NCBI GenBank assembly: GCA_964023275.1
Contig: OZ029921.1
Coordinates: 17,334,204 to 17,398,203 of the forward strand
Reading direction: 5' to 3'
Length of the DNA: 64,000 bases
Origin: Norana najaformis
Lineage: Eukaryota > Annelida > Clitellata > Crassiclitellata > Hormogastridae
Below are positions 37,770 to 48,728 of this stretch, one piece after another. The first letter of the stretch is position 1. Every line of letters begins with the position of its first letter. Under the pieces are notes generated by a model. The model was not told the origin of the DNA. It made no database searches and saw nothing but the letters and a program-made list of their open reading frames with translations. Made by a program: the position numbers and the translations under genes.

Positions 37770-40700
37770 CTGTGGACAGAACAATAAGTAGCCCCTATAT
37801 ATTTTCACATGAAAAACAAATGAACTGCTTGCAAAACTCTGGAACATGCACCAAAAATGCTGAAACAATAGAAAAAATGCTCAGAATCTCTGACAGCCGC
37901 TGACATAATTTGTCTGAATCTTGAATTATGATGAAACAAAATCTGTAAAAGTTGCAGAAGTTGCAGGCAGATAATACAAAATCTCCAGCAGTAAACTCTG
38001 ATTTTGCCAAATTTTATCAGCAGACATCTTCAAGAAATGATTTTGACAGTGATTGGCTGAAAATAAAGAACACAATAATTTTTAAAACGAAAATAAAGCA
38101 TGGACTAATCCTGGCACAAAGTACAATTTTCTTAAGGATTAACTCTAACACCCACCACAGTGGTGCAGAACTGTGTCCAACCTACTAAAACTGGGACAAA
38201 AAAGAGGTAGAATAAGTAGGCAAAATCTAATAAAGTGCACAGGAAGTTTGCAAGATGTTATATCAAACTCTGATTACAATTTTACAATTAATACGAGATC
38301 AATAAAAGTCAAGGGAAAGTCTGCTGGTGATAATTTAATGGAAAACTGGTTAACCAGAAGTAACTTACAGAACTGCATAATGGACATTCTCCAAAGAGTA
38401 GATTGAAACTCTGACGACTCGTTGAAAGTGAATGCAGCCACTGAAACACCATAATGAAATCTGAATTCTTAGCTTACTGATATACACCATAATGATAGGT
38501 GAATTTGTAGTGACAGAGTACTCTTTGTTAACTTCAAAAGGTTTCGTATCGTATTGTGTTTGAAAACTTATATAGCACCTCTCACAGAACAAACTACTCA
38601 CACATGCTTCCAGCTCGAGGACCCGGGGGGAATAAGAACGTCTTTAAACAACGACCTGATTTAGCACTGTCTCCAGCAGAGACCCTGGCAAGAATTGAAG
38701 GTGGAAGTCCATTCTCTAGGCATGGGCCAAAAATAGCAAAAGCTCTTTGCTGTGCAAGAGAAGACTTAACATGAAGGATGAATAAATCCAGATAATCAAG
38801 AGAACATAGAGGATGGGATAAACTTTGAGAAAGTTACATGAACCTTGAAGTTGAATATTAACTTTGTCTCCAACTATGTAATGAACAAAATAATCTCTCA
38901 GAGGTGTTGTAAATTATACACGTTGTTGTGTGGTTACATGAACCTGGAAGTTGAATATTAACTTCGTCTCCAACTAAGTAATGAACAAAATAGTATCTCA
39001 GAGGTGTTGTAAATTATACACATTATTGTGTGGTTAAAATTTCCAATTTCTTCACAAGTAGTGATGCTCTGGAATACTAGAAATGACCATGATGGCAAAC
39101 AACTGAGTTTTTACCCGTACAAGTTGGCCAAAACACAAAATCCAGCAAATAGTTAGTTGTTGAAGTTCCCATCCTGCTCACCTCATAGAGACAGGCTCTG
39201 TGAAACACCTGTGCACAGCGTTTATCTTCACAGGCCTGGTCAGGAATTTCATCTTCAAATCGATAGGTGTAGCAAATTCCACATTCTACTGTAAAGTCCT
39301 AAAGCACACAAACAATTACAGTTTAAGCTTTCAAAGAGCCAATTTTTCAAAATTTGTTTGAAAAGCACTGAGCTTATAACAATTACAAAATAAAAATTCG
39401 CAAATTATAATCAGCTTTGTAAATTCTAATAAACTTTGTAATAATAAGTATATATATAAAATATATATATCATAATAAGTATATATATATAATATAAACA
39501 TAACATGTTGAAAATCTACCTCTAAGCAACACAAGACCAAACTTCAACAGTAACACACCTCTTTCTTAGAGTTCTTTAAGGATGGAAACTCAGTTTCAAG
39601 TACTGTCTGTAGATTATTCAGCAAACTCATATTCAAGTTCCTAAGACAGAAAATCAAAATCATGCATATATAAAAAACCGATGACTGCACAGCTAAACTC
39701 CTACAGTTGCACTCACAGCAGCCAGCTGTGGTAAAGTTTTTGAGTATTAACTGTCACAATCTCATACTTCTGTAGTCACCAAAACATTTAAACACAAAGT
39801 TTAAACCTCTTCATTTACAAAGAATAATGTTCAGTTGCATACCACAAAGACAGATTCTTGTTGAAGTTTTTCTTCAGTGGACCTGTAACTATAAATATAA
39901 AATCAAGGCAAATCAAATTCAGAACACCGGTAGTTTAAAGATAGAAATGCAACGAATTAAACATGTATTAATTAAGAGATGGCAATATCTAGGATTCAGA
40001 TTCAGAGACTGAATTAAAAGTAATCATTATGTGCCTCACCAGTTATTCACACCCTCAGAACACTGGAGCTGTTAGACCTTTCAGGTAAAGTGCAGAAATC
40101 CAGACAAAAATCCCGTACCTGGATATTTTGTTAAAGGTTGTATGGCTCATGAAAAAATGAAATTCCCAAGACAATCAGGGAATCAAGGTCAGTCGCTAAG
40201 GTTGAAGGCCCACATGTTACTATCTAACCAACACAACATGCATGCAACGTTTCACATGAGAAAATGCCAATGTATGAAAGTTGTTTCTACTAACTTACTA
40301 ACAAACCTCACAATAAATGCAATTAGATGAAAGTTTTCCAAATGACATAAATTGCAGCATCAGTGTTTCACCTGCACAATTCTACAGCACAAGTGCAACA
40401 GAAAGCAAAATTCATAAACAGCATTTATGAAATATGCATGCCTTTGGGAGATTCATAAAGACAAACTGCAGTATAAATGCCCCAATATCTACATACTGTA
40501 CATGGATCTCAACACAACTCTACAATATTGATTTTGGATGACAAAGCATTTCACAACTTCTCAAGTAACTCACCACCAGGCAGTAGTATATATTGTTTTT
40601 GGTGTCAGCAGAGAAAGAATACTTTGCAATTCTTGCAATGCTCTAGCCTGATATCCAGGTTGCTGAGATTCATCCCATTCTAGCTAATGATCTAGACAGA

Positions 40701-43700
40701 GAAAACAAGTGCCTCAACAGTGTCTCCCTACTGGAATGTGGGAGACTTTACATACTTACTAATCTGTAAAAATGTGAGAAAATTACCACTGTCTGCTCCA
40801 AGAAAGCAAACGTCTGGAATTGAATGAGGATGTCTTGGATCAACATCTATCTGCAAAGATGATGCTTTGCCTAAATTTAACAGATGCAACATAATGTAAC
40901 TCTTTGACACAACAAATAAGAAACTGCCTGTAAATACAAAACATTTTGTGACACAAAATAACAATCTGACTGATGTTGGGAATCACATCAAATGTTGACG
41001 TGCTTGGATATCACTGGTTCTTCTCTGGCATTTTGAAAGAACTGAATATCCTGGACTATTTCATCTAGTCTTCTTGAACCAATTTATGATTGCAGCAGTG
41101 AATTGAGGACAATTAAATCATCAATTGTTACAGACTCATTGCAAATAGTCCTCAAAATTCATGCCTGCATAAAAATGCCTTTAACCTTTATCCAATTCTT
41201 GGTAGTTTTAAAAGCATATTTGTCACCTTGTGCTGTCAGCTCTTTGAGCTCTAGCGACCGTCATGATCAATCTTCTCCATTTCTTTCTTTCCAATGTCGC
41301 GTCCCTTAGTTGTGCCAAGTTCATTCCAGTTGCTTCGTGTATCTTGTCCATCCATTTTTTCCTTGGTCTCCCTTGTTTTCTCTTTCCCTCTCCACAAGCC
41401 AGCATCATTTCTTTTTCCAATCCATCTGATCTCATAACATGTCCAAAGAACCTCAGCTTTGATTTTAGCACTGTTTGTTGTAACGTCTCATCTTGCTCAA
41501 TTCCAATCGCCTTGCGTACCCATTCATTAGTCCTTTTCTCCGTCCATGATGTTCTCAGCATCTTCCTCCATATCCACATTTCACAAGCATTGATTTTTTT
41601 CTCTATTTTCTTGGTCATTGTCCACGTCTCACTGCCGTATGTTACTGTTGGTATAATCAAGGCCCTCACCAATCTTTTTTTCGTGTCTGTGCTCACATGT
41701 TTGTCTTTCCATATTTTTTCTAGTCCATTCATTGCGGCTTTTCCAATCGCCACCCTTCGGTTTATTTCCATATCGCACTTTCCTTCTCTTTCTACTACTG
41801 ATCCCAAGAATGTAAAGCTTGTTACCGTCTCTAATTCCTCTCCATCCACCATAAAACTGCCCTCCTCAGCTGTTGTCATGATCTTCGTTTTCTTTATATT
41901 GAAGTATAGTCCTGCTTTCTCGCTCTCTCTCTTCAGCCTTCTTATCAGTTCTACCAGATCTGTTTTTTTACCTGCTAATAGTGTTGTGTCATCTGCGTAT
42001 CTCAGATTATTCAGTGTTCTTCCCGCTATCTTTACTCCCTCTTTTGCTCCATCCATTTCCGCCATCCTCATTATCCTTTCTGCATATAGGTTAAATAGGA
42101 ATGGGGACAGAATGCATCCCTGCCTCACTCCTTTCTTTATTTTGATTCTTTCAGTATCTCCAAATTCAGTTCTTATTACCGCAATCTGTTCTTCGTACAA
42201 TCCCTTGAGAAGTTGTATCAAGTGCCTTGGTATTCCCATTTCTATTAAGGTTTTCCACATCAACTCATGATCAATGCAATCGAATGCCTTACTATAGTCA
42301 ATGAAGCATATGTATAATTTTTGTCCATACTCCTTTTGTCTCTCCATTATCCACCGCATGTTGGCGATATGATCACGAGTTCCACGGGATTTCCTAAATC
42401 CTGCTTGGTTATCTGGAAGCTCCCTCTCTATTATGTTCTCCATTCTTTTATGTATTATTTTAAGTAGTATTTTACTTATGTGCGATATCATTGCTATGGT
42501 CCTGTAGTTTTCACACTCTCTCGCATCTCCTTTTTTGAATATAGGGATAAAGATTGAGCTCTTCCAATCCTCTGGCCATTTTCCGGTTGTCCATATGATA
42601 TTGCACATTTTTGTTATTGTCTTTGTCATTGTGCCATCTCCTGCTTTTACCATTTCTATTGGTATCCCATCCGGACCCGGTGCTTTATTGTCCTTCAGTT
42701 GTCTAATTGCCCATTCCACCTCTGCTTCCAAAACGTCCGGTTCCTTTTCATGTTCTGATGTATCGATTCGTTCTTTCATTACTCTCCTATCTTCACTGTA
42801 CAGCTCCTCCTTTAACCTTTATCCAATTCTTGGTAGTTTTAAAAGCATATAAATGTCAATAACCTGAATAGGATATATATATATATTAAAATATACACAT
42901 ACAAACACACATACATATAAAAGCCAAATAATGGTGCAAGATTATGATCAAATTTATCGGCACCTAAAGCGATTCTACGGCGAGTTGCGGCTCGAGAAGG
43001 TATCTCAGGCTCAAGGACACATGTGTTGGCATCAACTTCATCCATTACATCCCAGAAGTCCAGGTAGTTGGCAATAAATTTCTCAAAGTGAGCAGAAAGA
43101 TGAATCAACTTGCACTTCAAGAAAGAACACATTATCTATTCAGCTTTGCAACCTGTTTCATGGTTAATATTATTTGACGCAAAAGCAAAGTATGGTAAGA
43201 TAAAGCAAGACATGTACTTGTTTATTACATGCCCAAACAAATTTACTGAAGTTCCAGTTTGGAACCTGTCATCACAGTCTATCTATTCAAAAACTAATAT
43301 GATGAAAATTTTGGCCAAATTGAACCATATTAAGGGTTGCACAAGTCGATCAAAGATTTCTGGGTACTGGATATTATACTGCCTTAAGGCAAACACACAA
43401 GAATCAATACACAAACATAACAAAGTATGCATTTTAGTATGACTTAAATATGTATGACTGTCAATATTAGAATACTGTAATAAAATAATAAGTCAGCAAT
43501 CTGCAAGCGCAACTACAAATTTGCTAGTTGTGAGTCAAGACATATGATATTCTTGCCAGTATTCAGTGTGGTGACATCTCAGATTGTTATTCTGTATTTT
43601 ATTCAAGTCCAGCCAGCAGTCTTCTTCTTCAAATCAGGAAATTTATGGCAATACTTCTGAGCAACTAGTCTTAATTAAATTTGTTGCTGTTCATCGTTTG

Positions 43701-46700
43701 TAAGAATTTATTGAGCTCATGAATCAGCTTCACACATCTCAGGCCATGTCAATGACAACCATAACAGCCATCATGGCAGTCCTTGTTTTCATCTTTGTTA
43801 CGACACAGCATCGTCAAGACAAACTACATACCCATCTCCTGTACCAATATAACACATAATGCATCCATTTGATGCAGCAAATTTGTTCAATTCCAGCCTA
43901 AAAGTAGGTCTTAAATAGTAGAAATCAGAAAGACAACTTGCTGAACAATGCTCAGACAGATCAACAAAGCACATTCCAGAAACTTGCCGAAAGGACTGTG
44001 GATTTTAGTTTAGCTTAAGGAAATTTACCTGAGAATTCCAAGAGAAGTCAAAAGGTTGAGGAAGTTCAGCCAGGCATTCTGGAGGTTTCTCTGGATGCTA
44101 GGAATTGAAATTACACAAGATATGCACATGTAACCACTAACAAGCCCTTTATCTACGTTTGAAGGAAAGGGTATGTCAAGACAACTTGGCAGAATACAAG
44201 CTAACAACTGACAAATACAAACATGTAATGTATTAAGATGACATTATGATTATCTGCATATCTTGAAAGCTAAGTGAAGTAAATGAAGTAATGCAATCTG
44301 CCTCACAAAGTCCAAATGCGCAACTTCTGCCAAATGAATCTGGCATTAATACCACATGATAAACTTTGATGCATTGATAGTTTTGCACCATTCTTCAAAA
44401 AGAAGATACATTGAACAGCATTACTACCATATATGACTATAAAAAGACAGAGTGAGTCAAAGCCTTTGTCAAAAAGACAGAGATTAAGACAGTCAAAATA
44501 GTGGTATGCATGTACGTGTGTGCATCTGAACATTTATACAGCGCATTTAAAGAACATGGTAATATAATCTCACTTGTGACTGGAGTCGAATTTTTAGTGT
44601 GTGTTGTCTTTGTCTGCTATCCTCAGACACCAGATGGAGCTCTCGAAATGAAGCATCAATGAATGACAATCTGAAGCCAAAAACCCAATAATCAATAGTA
44701 AATTTCTGCTATGCTTTATTTTAAAATTGAATACACATCTGTCCTTACATTATTACTGACAGAAAGCCCAAAATGCATTTTTAGAAATAATCAAAAAATT
44801 CTTTTTCCACATCACTATACATTTTGACACAAAGTGATGTTTCGTTTAAATTTCTTAAAATTCACCAGTGTAAGTGACATCGATATTACAAAAAGACAAT
44901 TCTCATAATGAAGTTGAACAGAACAACTATCAAGGTGGACCATATTTAGCAGATTAAAGTAATGTCACAGGAAAGACTACTAACCTAATATACCAGTAAT
45001 GTGATGCAATTATGAATTTAGTGTCTGGTATTCATGCTGTATAACATCAGAAATGATATGATATATACTGGTAATATAATGTAACTCATATGTTGATGCA
45101 ATGCATTGTAGGAAGTGTGCTCGACTACTGTTCACTGCCAAACATCCTCTTCCAAGACTGGACAGTTTGGCATGGACAAAATTCTGCCTCATCATCTAAG
45201 AAACTCAGCGGTAAGCCAATACATATCCTCATTCTCATACTTCTAGGTGACGATACTGAACTGAACCCTGGCCCATCGCTCCCAACAACCTTAAACTTTT
45301 CCCATCTGAACTTTACCTCTATCTATTCAAAATACCCTGCTCTAACAGATTATTTCCTTGAATACAACTTCAAATTATGGCACTTAATAAAACCTGGCTC
45401 TATTCTGTTGACACACAGTCCTTATTTTCAGATATAACTATAGCAGATAGTGCTAGCTGAACAGAAATATTGAATCATCTTCACCTGTAGACATGAAACT
45501 GAACCTCAGACCTATGGTACGTAGTCTTGCAATCCATCATGCTAACCATTAGACTAACATATTCGAGAATAGAGAATAATACACTGTAGTAATATCTTAA
45601 AGTACTTACCGATTCCATCCAAGCACTTCAATTTCATCTATAAGAGCAGAGTAGAATTCGGGCAGCAGAACAAATTTCTCTGATTGTTTTCGTGAATGCA
45701 TTCGATTTTCCTAATCTCAGAAAAACACGTCAGGTTCCTCAGTTATCCAGCTAAAACTATCTTCAGCGCGAATAACAGTAGAGAACATTCATTCACTTGT
45801 AAGAACCACTAGGATATTATTCATTAAAAATTGCCAAATGGACAGAACGATTTATTTTGCCTAGAAAGACATCTGAAAACAAGAAAAATACATGATCTGA
45901 ACAGTAGCACATCTTTGGACATACATACTGTGTTGATACGTACAAGCAGTGATGGGTAGTATTTCAAATACTAGTACTTAAAATACTAGTTTAAATACTT
46001 TTGAAGTATTTTGTACTTGTATTTAAAATACAGTGCAATAAAACTATTTGTACTTTTACTTAAAGTACATGTTCGGAGTATTATTTTAAACTGTCAATAT
46101 AAAAAACTTTTTAAAATACTCTATTGTCAAATAAATAACAAATCAATATTTAACGCATTCATTAAGGCTTTTTTAATGAGAGTTGGGTGGTAATTATTAG
46201 GCTTCATCATTCAGTGGCTTGATCTGTGAGGAAATAATGCTCAGATAACTAGAAGTCACCACTGGTGGGCTCTTGCAAACCTATAGAGCACATTCAATGG
46301 GGTCCCATCCAGAGCTGAAATGTTCAATGTTCCTGTTCTATGCTGCACGAAGAACATGAAATGACGATAGCCAACACAAGTGAATGGCACTATCTTGCAG
46401 CTGGTACAAGATGTAGCATCCGGTTACCCCACTGGACACCACATGTGTAGGACAGGCATTCATCAGGAGCCGGCCACTGTATTGGTTGCGAAACATCTCC
46501 ATGATTGATGGTTGATGCCAACTGAAAGACTATTTCTCACCATGGCATCACTGAATCTGAGATTTCCCAGTCGCAGCAGCATATGCAAGTCTTGTACTCG
46601 AAACAGCCTTAGTGGAAACCAGTCTTCCTGTGAAAGGTCAACTGATTAAAACTAGTAGTTGGGCTCCAGTGATATGTGACCAAATACTGTCCAAAAAATG

Positions 46701-48728
46701 CACTAAATCCACAGCAGACCTAAAGAATAACTCTGAAATGCACTCAGACACAGCAGAATTACAAACATAATAAACTTAATAATGTCATTGAGCAAAAATA
46801 CAGCACATGAGGAACTAATCCATAGAAACGAAATGAGAATCAAAAATACCAGCCATTTTGGCCGCCATTTTGGCCACAGACATGCACAGACCCAAATAAA
46901 CCATGTATTAAGATTTAACTCGACAGCCATAAATGTTGGGCCCACATTGGCAATCAGTTGCCATCAGTGGTATCATGCAGGCCTAATACTGGCCCGATAA
47001 ATGTGGCTAATTTGGAAGTATCATTTTGATACAGAATGATCATTATAATTTGATACAGACTGATCAAGTGGGATAAAATTTGACTTAAAGCATATTGCAC
47101 TTAGTATATAAATACTTTTTCAAACCAAGTATTTTATACTTTATACTTTACATTTTATTTTAAATACTGGCTTTAAAAGTATTTATACTTTAAATGCTTT
47201 TCTGATCAAGTATTTTTTACCTGCACTTGAAATTACCTTTCAAAAGTACTTTTCCCATCACTGCATACAAGTATAAAATTATAGCAAAGTAAAATAACAT
47301 CTGTGCATTTAGCTAAAGAAGGAGAATGCTCACTATTATTGTTTTCAACTCGGCCAGAAAAACTGCCAATGAACCACACTGCTTCAGTCGCTGAAACAAT
47401 AAAGTTATTTACAGAAAGTAGTAATCGTAATCGTAAATCGTAATCGTAAATAAAAATACTATTAATAAATAAGACCTTGTGGAAGAACTAGTACATTGTG
47501 GATCCTCAGAGCATGTGGGACTCCAGAGCCATGAGTTAGTGCACAAGCATAATAAGCTTTCCTTTACTACACCCGTGATGTTGTTTTACAAGCAAATCTG
47601 CAGATTCATTGAAGACTTTGAAGTAAGTTATTCAAAAACATCGCCCTTGGAGCGGCAGCCAGGTTTCTTCAGAGTTTCTCACAACCAGGGTTGCCTCAAA
47701 TGTGCAGGTTGTTTCATAGGAAAGTCTGTAGTTTGGGTAACAGCTGGAGGGGTTACAATAAAATACCAGTAAGCCATTCTGGTAGGGCCAATTAGATGTC
47801 GTTTCAATTTCCTGGATGTTAAACCTGACTAATTATATTTTTACTGCTTCTTTGATGCTAAAGCCATGACATGATGATGCCATGAATGATATAACAAACA
47901 ACTAGCAAGTAACAAGCTTTGTGAGACAGGATCTCCAAGCATTTTAACAGTTTCCATGGTTCTGGTTATGCCTAATTTCCTAGTTACTTAATGTAAGTAA
48001 CCTAAACGAAGCTCCAACATGCTTAACTGTCGCCCACTAACAGTCATCATATCCCGAGTTAAGTGTATCATATTAACTATGTATGCAAACATCAAGACAC
48101 TTAATATAGCACCTTTTAAGTACCTTTAGAGCTACCTGTTTCTAATTCAGGCAAATTCTAATCAATACAGAACAATGTTAATGTTTAACCTGTCCAATGA
48201 CAATTTTGTCTTGCTCAAGGAGTTCTTTTAGATGCCATTCACAGTCAATTTGGGCATCATTCAAGTCACCTGGTGCTCTCAGTCGTATATGAATCTGAAA
48301 CTGCTCCTTCTGTTTAAAAACAAATTTTTATAACAATTTCTGGCAGAATATTACAATTCTGTTATAATGATAGTTCAAAGACAAATGAGTGTTTCTTTTA
48401 AAAATTGTTTAATTACGGCATTAATTTTTCATGCAATCATCAAGCCTCCCTATGGTTTTCTCAATGAATTCATAAGCAATGACAAAAAGAAATTACAAAA
48501 AGTTATTAAGAAAGCAAAGGCATTACTTAAATACCTGGAGTGGATTTCAGTGAAGAGCAAAATTTGACCCAGGCATGGCAGGAAGTTAATGCCAAAATGC
48601 ACTAAAGACAAAATAAATTACATAAAACTTAAACTTGACTCACGTACATCGGCCACAATAAAACCACTGTACACCGTTGCCTCGTTATTGGTGACAGTGA
48701 GAAGCGGACATGCTGCCAAGATATCCAT
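37746..48728 (-). CDS. FANCL: FANCL, Fanconi anaemia E3 ubiquitin ligase (complete, 13 exons)
   Basis: FANCL is the catalytic RING subunit of the Fanconi anaemia core complex and monoubiquitinates FANCD2 and FANCI in interstrand-crosslink repair. Twelve supported exons and one tentative last exon join in phase: 48648-48728, 48190-48309, 47334-47390, 45610-45710, 44574-44670, 44029-44097, 42964-43114, 40787-40870, 39843-39882, 39559-39640, 39182-39298, 38369-38440, 37746-37769. The product is about 364 residues; human FANCL has 375. Exons 1-3 form the ELF domain and exons 4-10 the central UBC-RWD/DRWD region (FWDVMDEVDA, VLEPEIPSRAA, DVDPRHPHSIP, FLGAD). Exons 11-12 form the RING, with all eight metal ligands (C300, C303, C317, C322, H327, C330, C352, C355 in my numbering). 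The start could also be an in-frame ATG at 48749. A young LINE, a hAT element and a LINE fragment sit in its introns. Confidence 0.95.
38369..38440 (-). CDS. FANCL: FANCL exon 12, RING last part
   Basis: The acceptor is GTGTTTCAG. It encodes WLHSLSTSRQSFNLLFGE then CPLCSS, supplying the last CxxC pair. It ends at a consensus donor TCT|GTAAGT. Reading through would add 19 unrelated residues before a stop. Confidence 0.93.
38833..39035. repeat. 100-bp tandem duplication in FANCL intron
   Basis: Two copies of period 100 begin GTTACATGAACCT(T/G)GAAGTT and end TATACAC(G/A)TT(G/A)TTGTGTGG, with few differences. It lies between exons 12 and 11. Confidence 0.9.
39182..39298 (-). CDS. FANCL: FANCL exon 11, RING first part
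   Basis: It encodes VECGICYTYRFEDEIPDQAC and then ED-K-RC...VFHRACLYE, the first six RING zinc ligands. Donor GAG|GTGAGC, phase 0. Confidence 0.97.
39559..39640 (-). CDS. FANCL: FANCL exon 10
   Basis: The acceptor is TGTCTTAG. It encodes NMSLLNNLQTVLETEFPSLK and NSKKE, matching the L.NL..VLE..FP helix before the RING. Phase 0 at GAG|GTGTGT. Confidence 0.9.
39843..39882 (-). CDS. FANCL: FANCL exon 9 (40 bp)
   Basis: It encodes GPLKKNFNKNLSLW using split codons at both ends (acceptor TAGTTACAG, donor TTGTG|GTATGC). It matches PL..KL..N..LW in the human protein and is the only candidate in this interval with the right entry and exit phase. Confidence 0.85.
40787..40870 (-). CDS. FANCL: FANCL exon 8
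   Basis: It completes a Gly codon, then encodes KASSLQIDVDPRHPHSIP and DVCFLGADS, phase 1 at GTG|GTAATT. VDPRHP and FLGAD are FANCL signatures. Confidence 0.95.
41178..41219. repeat. Target-site duplication, left copy (42 bp)
   Basis: It is identical over 42 bp to 42809-42850 (CCTTTAACC...GCATAT). The pair brackets the RTE-like LINE. Confidence 0.95.
41220..42808 (-). mobile_element. 5'-truncated RTE-like LINE with open reverse-transcriptase frame
   Basis: An uninterrupted minus-strand frame (first Met at 42779, frame open to the insertion edge at 42808, stop at 41223) encodes more than 518 residues of ORF2. RT landmarks: KDNKAPGPDGIPIEM, the FKKGDARECENYR block, LPDNQAGFRKSRGTRDHI, FIDYSKAFDCIDH, GVRQGCILSPFLFNLY and LRYADDTTLLA (catalytic YADD). 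A C-terminal region with YGSETW, FFGHVMRSD and KQGRPRKKWMD follows, typical of RTE-clade elements. The N-terminal endonuclease is missing by 5' truncation. The element stops three bases after the ORF stop (TGACAA), fitting the very short 3' UTRs of RTE LINEs. It is in the sense orientation of FANCL, in intron 7. The copy is likely immobile itself, but its intact frame and identical target duplications imply recent insertion. Confidence 0.93.
42809..42850. repeat. Target-site duplication, right copy (42 bp)
   Basis: It matches 41178-41219 at all 42 positions. Confidence 0.95.
42964..43114 (-). CDS. FANCL: FANCL exon 7
   Basis: The acceptor is CTTGAAG. It includes FWDVMDEVDANTCVLEPEIP and SRAATRRRIAL, nearly the vertebrate wording, and ends in phase 1 at TTAG|GTGCCG. 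Confidence 0.96.
44029..44097 (-). CDS. FANCL: FANCL exon 6
   Basis: This phase 0-0 exon of 23 codons encodes HPEKPPECLAELPQPFDFSW then NSQ, parallel to the YP...P......P..F..SW.PQ pattern of RWD folds. Confidence 0.9.
44574..44670 (-). CDS. FANCL: FANCL exon 5
   Basis: After the split Arg codon it encodes LSFIDASFRELHLVSEDS and then RQRQHTLKIRLQSQ, phase 0 at CAA|GTGAGA. It aligns with the first RWD strand region. Confidence 0.88.
45090..45437 (+). pseudogene. CR1-like LINE fragment: 2A-like motif and start of the endonuclease domain
   Basis: The plus-strand frame reads ILILLGDDTELNPGPSLP, then HLNFTSIYSKYPALTDYF, the usual opening of CR1-like ORF2 (hydrophobic stretch, G-D-x-E-x-NPGP, then LN.RS...K...L). 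DTELNPGP fits the DxExNPGP 2A consensus. The frame ends before any catalytic endonuclease residues, so this is a remnant. It lies antisense in a FANCL intron (between exons 5 and 4). Confidence 0.75.
45490..45572 (-). repeat. tRNA-like SINE head (SINE-A related)
   Basis: On the minus strand: TTAGTCTAATGGTTAGCATG, then GAGGTTCAGTTTC as a decayed B box. The anticodon region and 3' half do not fold as a functional tRNA. Confidence 0.6.
45610..45710 (-). CDS. FANCL: FANCL exon 4
   Basis: The acceptor is GAGATTAG. It encodes LLPEFYSALIDEIEVLGWN, matching the FYS.LI.EI..LGW signature, and ends in phase 2 at CG|GTAAGT. Confidence 0.93.
45947..47263. mobile_element. Non-autonomous hAT-type DNA transposon (1,317 bp)
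   Basis: Termini CAGTGATGGG...CCCATCACTG are perfect 10-bp inverted repeats. Flanks are CGTACAAG (45939-45946) and CATACAAG (47264-47271), an 8-bp target duplication differing by one CpG-type change. An 8-bp duplication plus CAGTG ends is the hAT signature. The subterminal 150-200 bp at each end are packed with AGTATTT/AAATACTT motifs. No transposase frame is seen inside. It lies in FANCL intron 3 and ends 70 bp from exon 3. Confidence 0.85.
47334..47390 (-). CDS. FANCL: FANCL exon 3 (57 bp)
   Basis: It encodes RLKQCGSLAVFLAELKTII between TGTTTCAG and ATA|GTGAGC, phase 0-0. It parallels the RMQ...L..FM.ELK segment of vertebrate FANCL. A hAT-type element ends 70 bp from its donor side. Confidence 0.88.
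47422..47453. repeat. (TAATCG)n hexamer run
   Basis: TAATCG units repeat about four times (one with an extra A), 32 bp from FANCL exon 3. The same hexamer ends the LINE remnant at 56506-56526, so it may be the tail of a related inserted copy. Confidence 0.8.
48190..48309 (-). CDS. FANCL: FANCL exon 2
   Basis: This phase 0-0 exon of 40 codons encodes KEQFQIHIRLRAPGDLNDAQ and CEWHLKELLEQDKIVIGQ, matching the F.L.I.LP..L.....C.W.L..IL pattern of the ELF domain. Confidence 0.9.
48648..48728 (-). CDS. FANCL: FANCL exon 1
   Basis: It encodes MDILAACPLLTVTNNEATVY then SGFIVAD; CPLL and VY.GFI match the human N-terminus. Donor GAT|GTACGT, phase 0. An in-frame ATG seven codons upstream (48747-48749) is an alternative start. 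Confidence 0.88.

Noticed and set aside
38833-39035. CRISPR-like array
   Set aside because: Only two adjacent units without spacers; it is a tandem duplication in an animal intron.
39182-39298. Possibility that the RING exon belongs to a PHD-finger protein
   Set aside because: Upstream exons joined in phase carry FANCL-specific motifs (FWDVMDE, VDPRHP, FLGAD), which settles the identity.
40041-40110. Candidate FANCL exon after a TATCCAG acceptor
   Set aside because: The required frame has an early stop; the 39843-39882 exon fits both phases and the PL..KN..LW pattern.
40620-40680. Minus-strand WDESQQPGYQ candidate FANCL exon
   Set aside because: No usable GT donor in the needed phase, and it lacks the PL..KL motif.
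41263-42270. 335-residue plus-strand open frame
   Set aside because: It is the antisense shadow of the LINE reverse-transcriptase frame; it has no family motif and is Leu/Ser/Ile-rich as expected of antisense.
45490-45572. tRNA gene
   Set aside because: A and B boxes are decayed and no cloverleaf can be formed; it fits a SINE head. The same holds for the other tRNA-like heads at 1012, 6062, 17283, 28222, 36862 and 60955.
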